From an uncultured Rhodanobacteraceae bacterium (GTDB lineage Bacteria > Pseudomonadota > Gammaproteobacteria > Xanthomonadales > Ahniellaceae), in contig CALMWD010000007.1 in the NCBI GenBank assembly GCA_937873105.1, positions 1 through 5,159 on the forward strand: 5,159 bases of DNA, given 5' to 3'. Position numbers and translations under genes: made by a program. The first letter of the stretch is position 1. Each line of letters starts with the position of its first letter. The notes beneath the pieces were generated by a model. That model was not told the DNA's origin, ran no database searches, and worked only from the letters and a program-made list of their open reading frames with translations. This document shows positions 4,228 through 5,159 of this stretch, piece after piece.

Positions 4228-5159
4228 GCGAACGTCTGCTGATCTTCGATACCACGCTGCGCGATGGCGAACAGAGTCCGGGCTGCACCCTGAATCGCGC
4301 CCAGAAGCTGCGTATCGCCGAAGCGCTGCAATCGCTCGGCGTCGACATCATCGAAGCCGGTTATCCGAATGCCTCGGAAGACGATTTCGAGGCGGTGCAG
4401 GCGGTCGCGCGCAACATCCGCGACGCCCGCATCGCCGGCCTGGCGCGCTGCAACGAGGCCGACATCCGAGCCACCGCCGCGGCGCTGAGGGATGCGGCGC
4501 ATCCGCGCATCCACGTCTTCATCGCATCGAGCCCGATCCATCGCGAGATGAAGCTGCGCATGGGCAAGACGGAAGTGATCGAACGTGCGATCGCCGGCGT
4601 GCGCCAGGCGCGCGCGCTCTGCGCCGACGTCGAGTTCTCCGCCGAAGACGCGACGCGCTCCGAGCCGGACTTCCTGGTGCAGCTCTTCGGCGCCGTGATC
4701 GAGGCCGGCGCGACCACCATCAACGTGCCGGACACCGTCGGTTTCACCACGCCCGGCGAATACTTCGAACTGATCCGGTTGCTGAAGCGCGAGGTGCGCG
4801 GCGTCGACGGCGTCATCCTCAGCACGCACTGCCATGACGACCTCGGCCTCGCCGTCGCGAACTCGCTGGCCGCGGTGGAGGCCGGCGCACGCCAGGTCGA
4901 ATGCACCCTGACCGGCATCGGCGAACGCGCCGGCAATGCGGCGCTCGAGGAGATCGTGATGGCGGTGCGCACGCGCCCGGACCGCTATCCGGTGTTCACC
5001 AACATCCGCACGCCGCGGCTGTACGGCAGCGCGCGCCTGCTCGCCTCGTTCATCGGCCAGGCGGTGCCGCGCAACAAGGCCATCGTCGGCGAGAACGCGT
5101 TCGCGCACGAATCCGGCATCCACCAGCACGGCATGATCGCCGACCGCAGCACCTACGAA
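4224..5159 (+). CDS. leuA: 2-isopropylmalate synthase, N-terminal 312 residues
   Basis: This enzyme condenses acetyl-CoA with 2-oxoisovalerate to give 2-isopropylmalate, the committed step of leucine synthesis. It is a cytoplasmic, metal-dependent DRE-TIM enzyme. The visible part is the catalytic TIM barrel: [13 protein letters not shown] with Asp14, [37 protein letters not shown], the [18 protein letters not shown] metal site (His202, His204), [14 protein letters not shown] (Asn238), and [12 protein letters not shown] near the right edge. Metal-ligand numbering (14, 202, 204, 238) matches that of E. coli LeuA, supporting the start at 4224. The ORF is open to the window edge, so the C-terminal leucine-binding regulatory domain expected in full-length proteins of about 510-520 residues is not visible. 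Expression is probably set by the upstream attenuator and perhaps by coupling to the overlapping small ORF. Confidence 0.97.
   Translation, partial: MSERLLIFDTTLRDGEQSPGCTLNRAQKLRIAEALQSLGVDIIEAGYPNASEDDFEAVQAVARNIRDARIAGLARCNEADIRATAAALRDAAHPRIHVFIASSPIHREMKLRMGKTEVIERAIAGVRQARALCADVEFSAEDATRSEPDFLVQLFGAVIEAGATTINVPDTVGFTTPGEYFELIRLLKREVRGVDGVILSTHCHDDLGLAVANSLAAVEAGARQVECTLTGIGERAGNAALEEIVMAVRTRPDRYPVFTNIRTPRLYGSARLLASFIGQAVPRNKAIVGENAFAHESGIHQHGMIADRSTYE

Noticed and set aside
3788..5129. Leftward open frames opposite leuA and its leader (3788-4351 and 3996-5129)
   Set aside because: They cross the leu promoter, attenuator and leuA coding sequence in antisense, and the products are composition-driven with no motif.
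1..5159. Mobile element, CRISPR array, tRNA, T-box or other riboswitch
   Set aside because: No terminal repeats, transposase, regularly spaced repeats, cloverleaf or T-box sequence was found; amino acid sensing is explained by the leader peptides.

Overview
This window looks like a chromosomal branched-chain amino acid biosynthesis locus from a GC-rich gammaproteobacterium, probably Xanthomonadales/Lysobacterales. That placement is inferred from the IlvC sequence ([18 protein letters not shown] and a short class I enzyme), the close match of the acetolactate synthase to IlvG, and strong G/C preference at third codon positions. No database search was possible.

Layout. Three genes run leftward: ilvD (1830-3473), ilvC (755-1792) and ilvG (744 to the left edge, incomplete). 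They form a tight operon with gaps of 37 and 10 bases. leuA (4224 to the right edge, incomplete) runs rightward. Between the start codons of ilvD and leuA lies a 750-base divergent control region (3474-4223). It has no large gene but is dense with signals.

Control region. Each transcription unit appears to have its own ribosome-mediated attenuator. Leftward there is a TTGACA promoter, a 44-codon leader peptide with the run LLNLVVLI, a candidate 9-bp antiterminator and a GC-rich hairpin just before ilvD. Rightward there is a TTGACA promoter, a 41-codon leader peptide with the run VLLGLLLI, a pause hairpin, a candidate 7-bp antiterminator, and a strong terminator with a GCAA tetraloop and nine Ts. 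The two promoters share nearly identical -35 regions and start-codon contexts. Both -10 boxes are placed so that transcription would begin at or next to the leader ATG, so both leader peptides are predicted to be translated from leaderless mRNAs. Two adjacent palindromes (3835-3864) sit just upstream of the leu promoter and may be an operator. Downstream of the leu terminator, a 32-codon ORF with a good ribosome binding site overlaps the leuA start as ATGA. The leuA ribosome binding site lies inside a small hairpin that this ORF's translation would open.

How it works together. IlvG, IlvC and IlvD carry out successive steps from pyruvate/2-oxobutyrate to the 2-oxo acids of valine and isoleucine. 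LeuA diverts 2-oxoisovalerate into leucine synthesis. The leaders would sense charged Leu/Val/Ile tRNAs: the ilv leader has Leu, Val and Ile codons, and the leu leader is dominated by Leu. No mobile element, CRISPR array, tRNA or rRNA was seen. The enzymes are ordinary; the novelty is in the control region.
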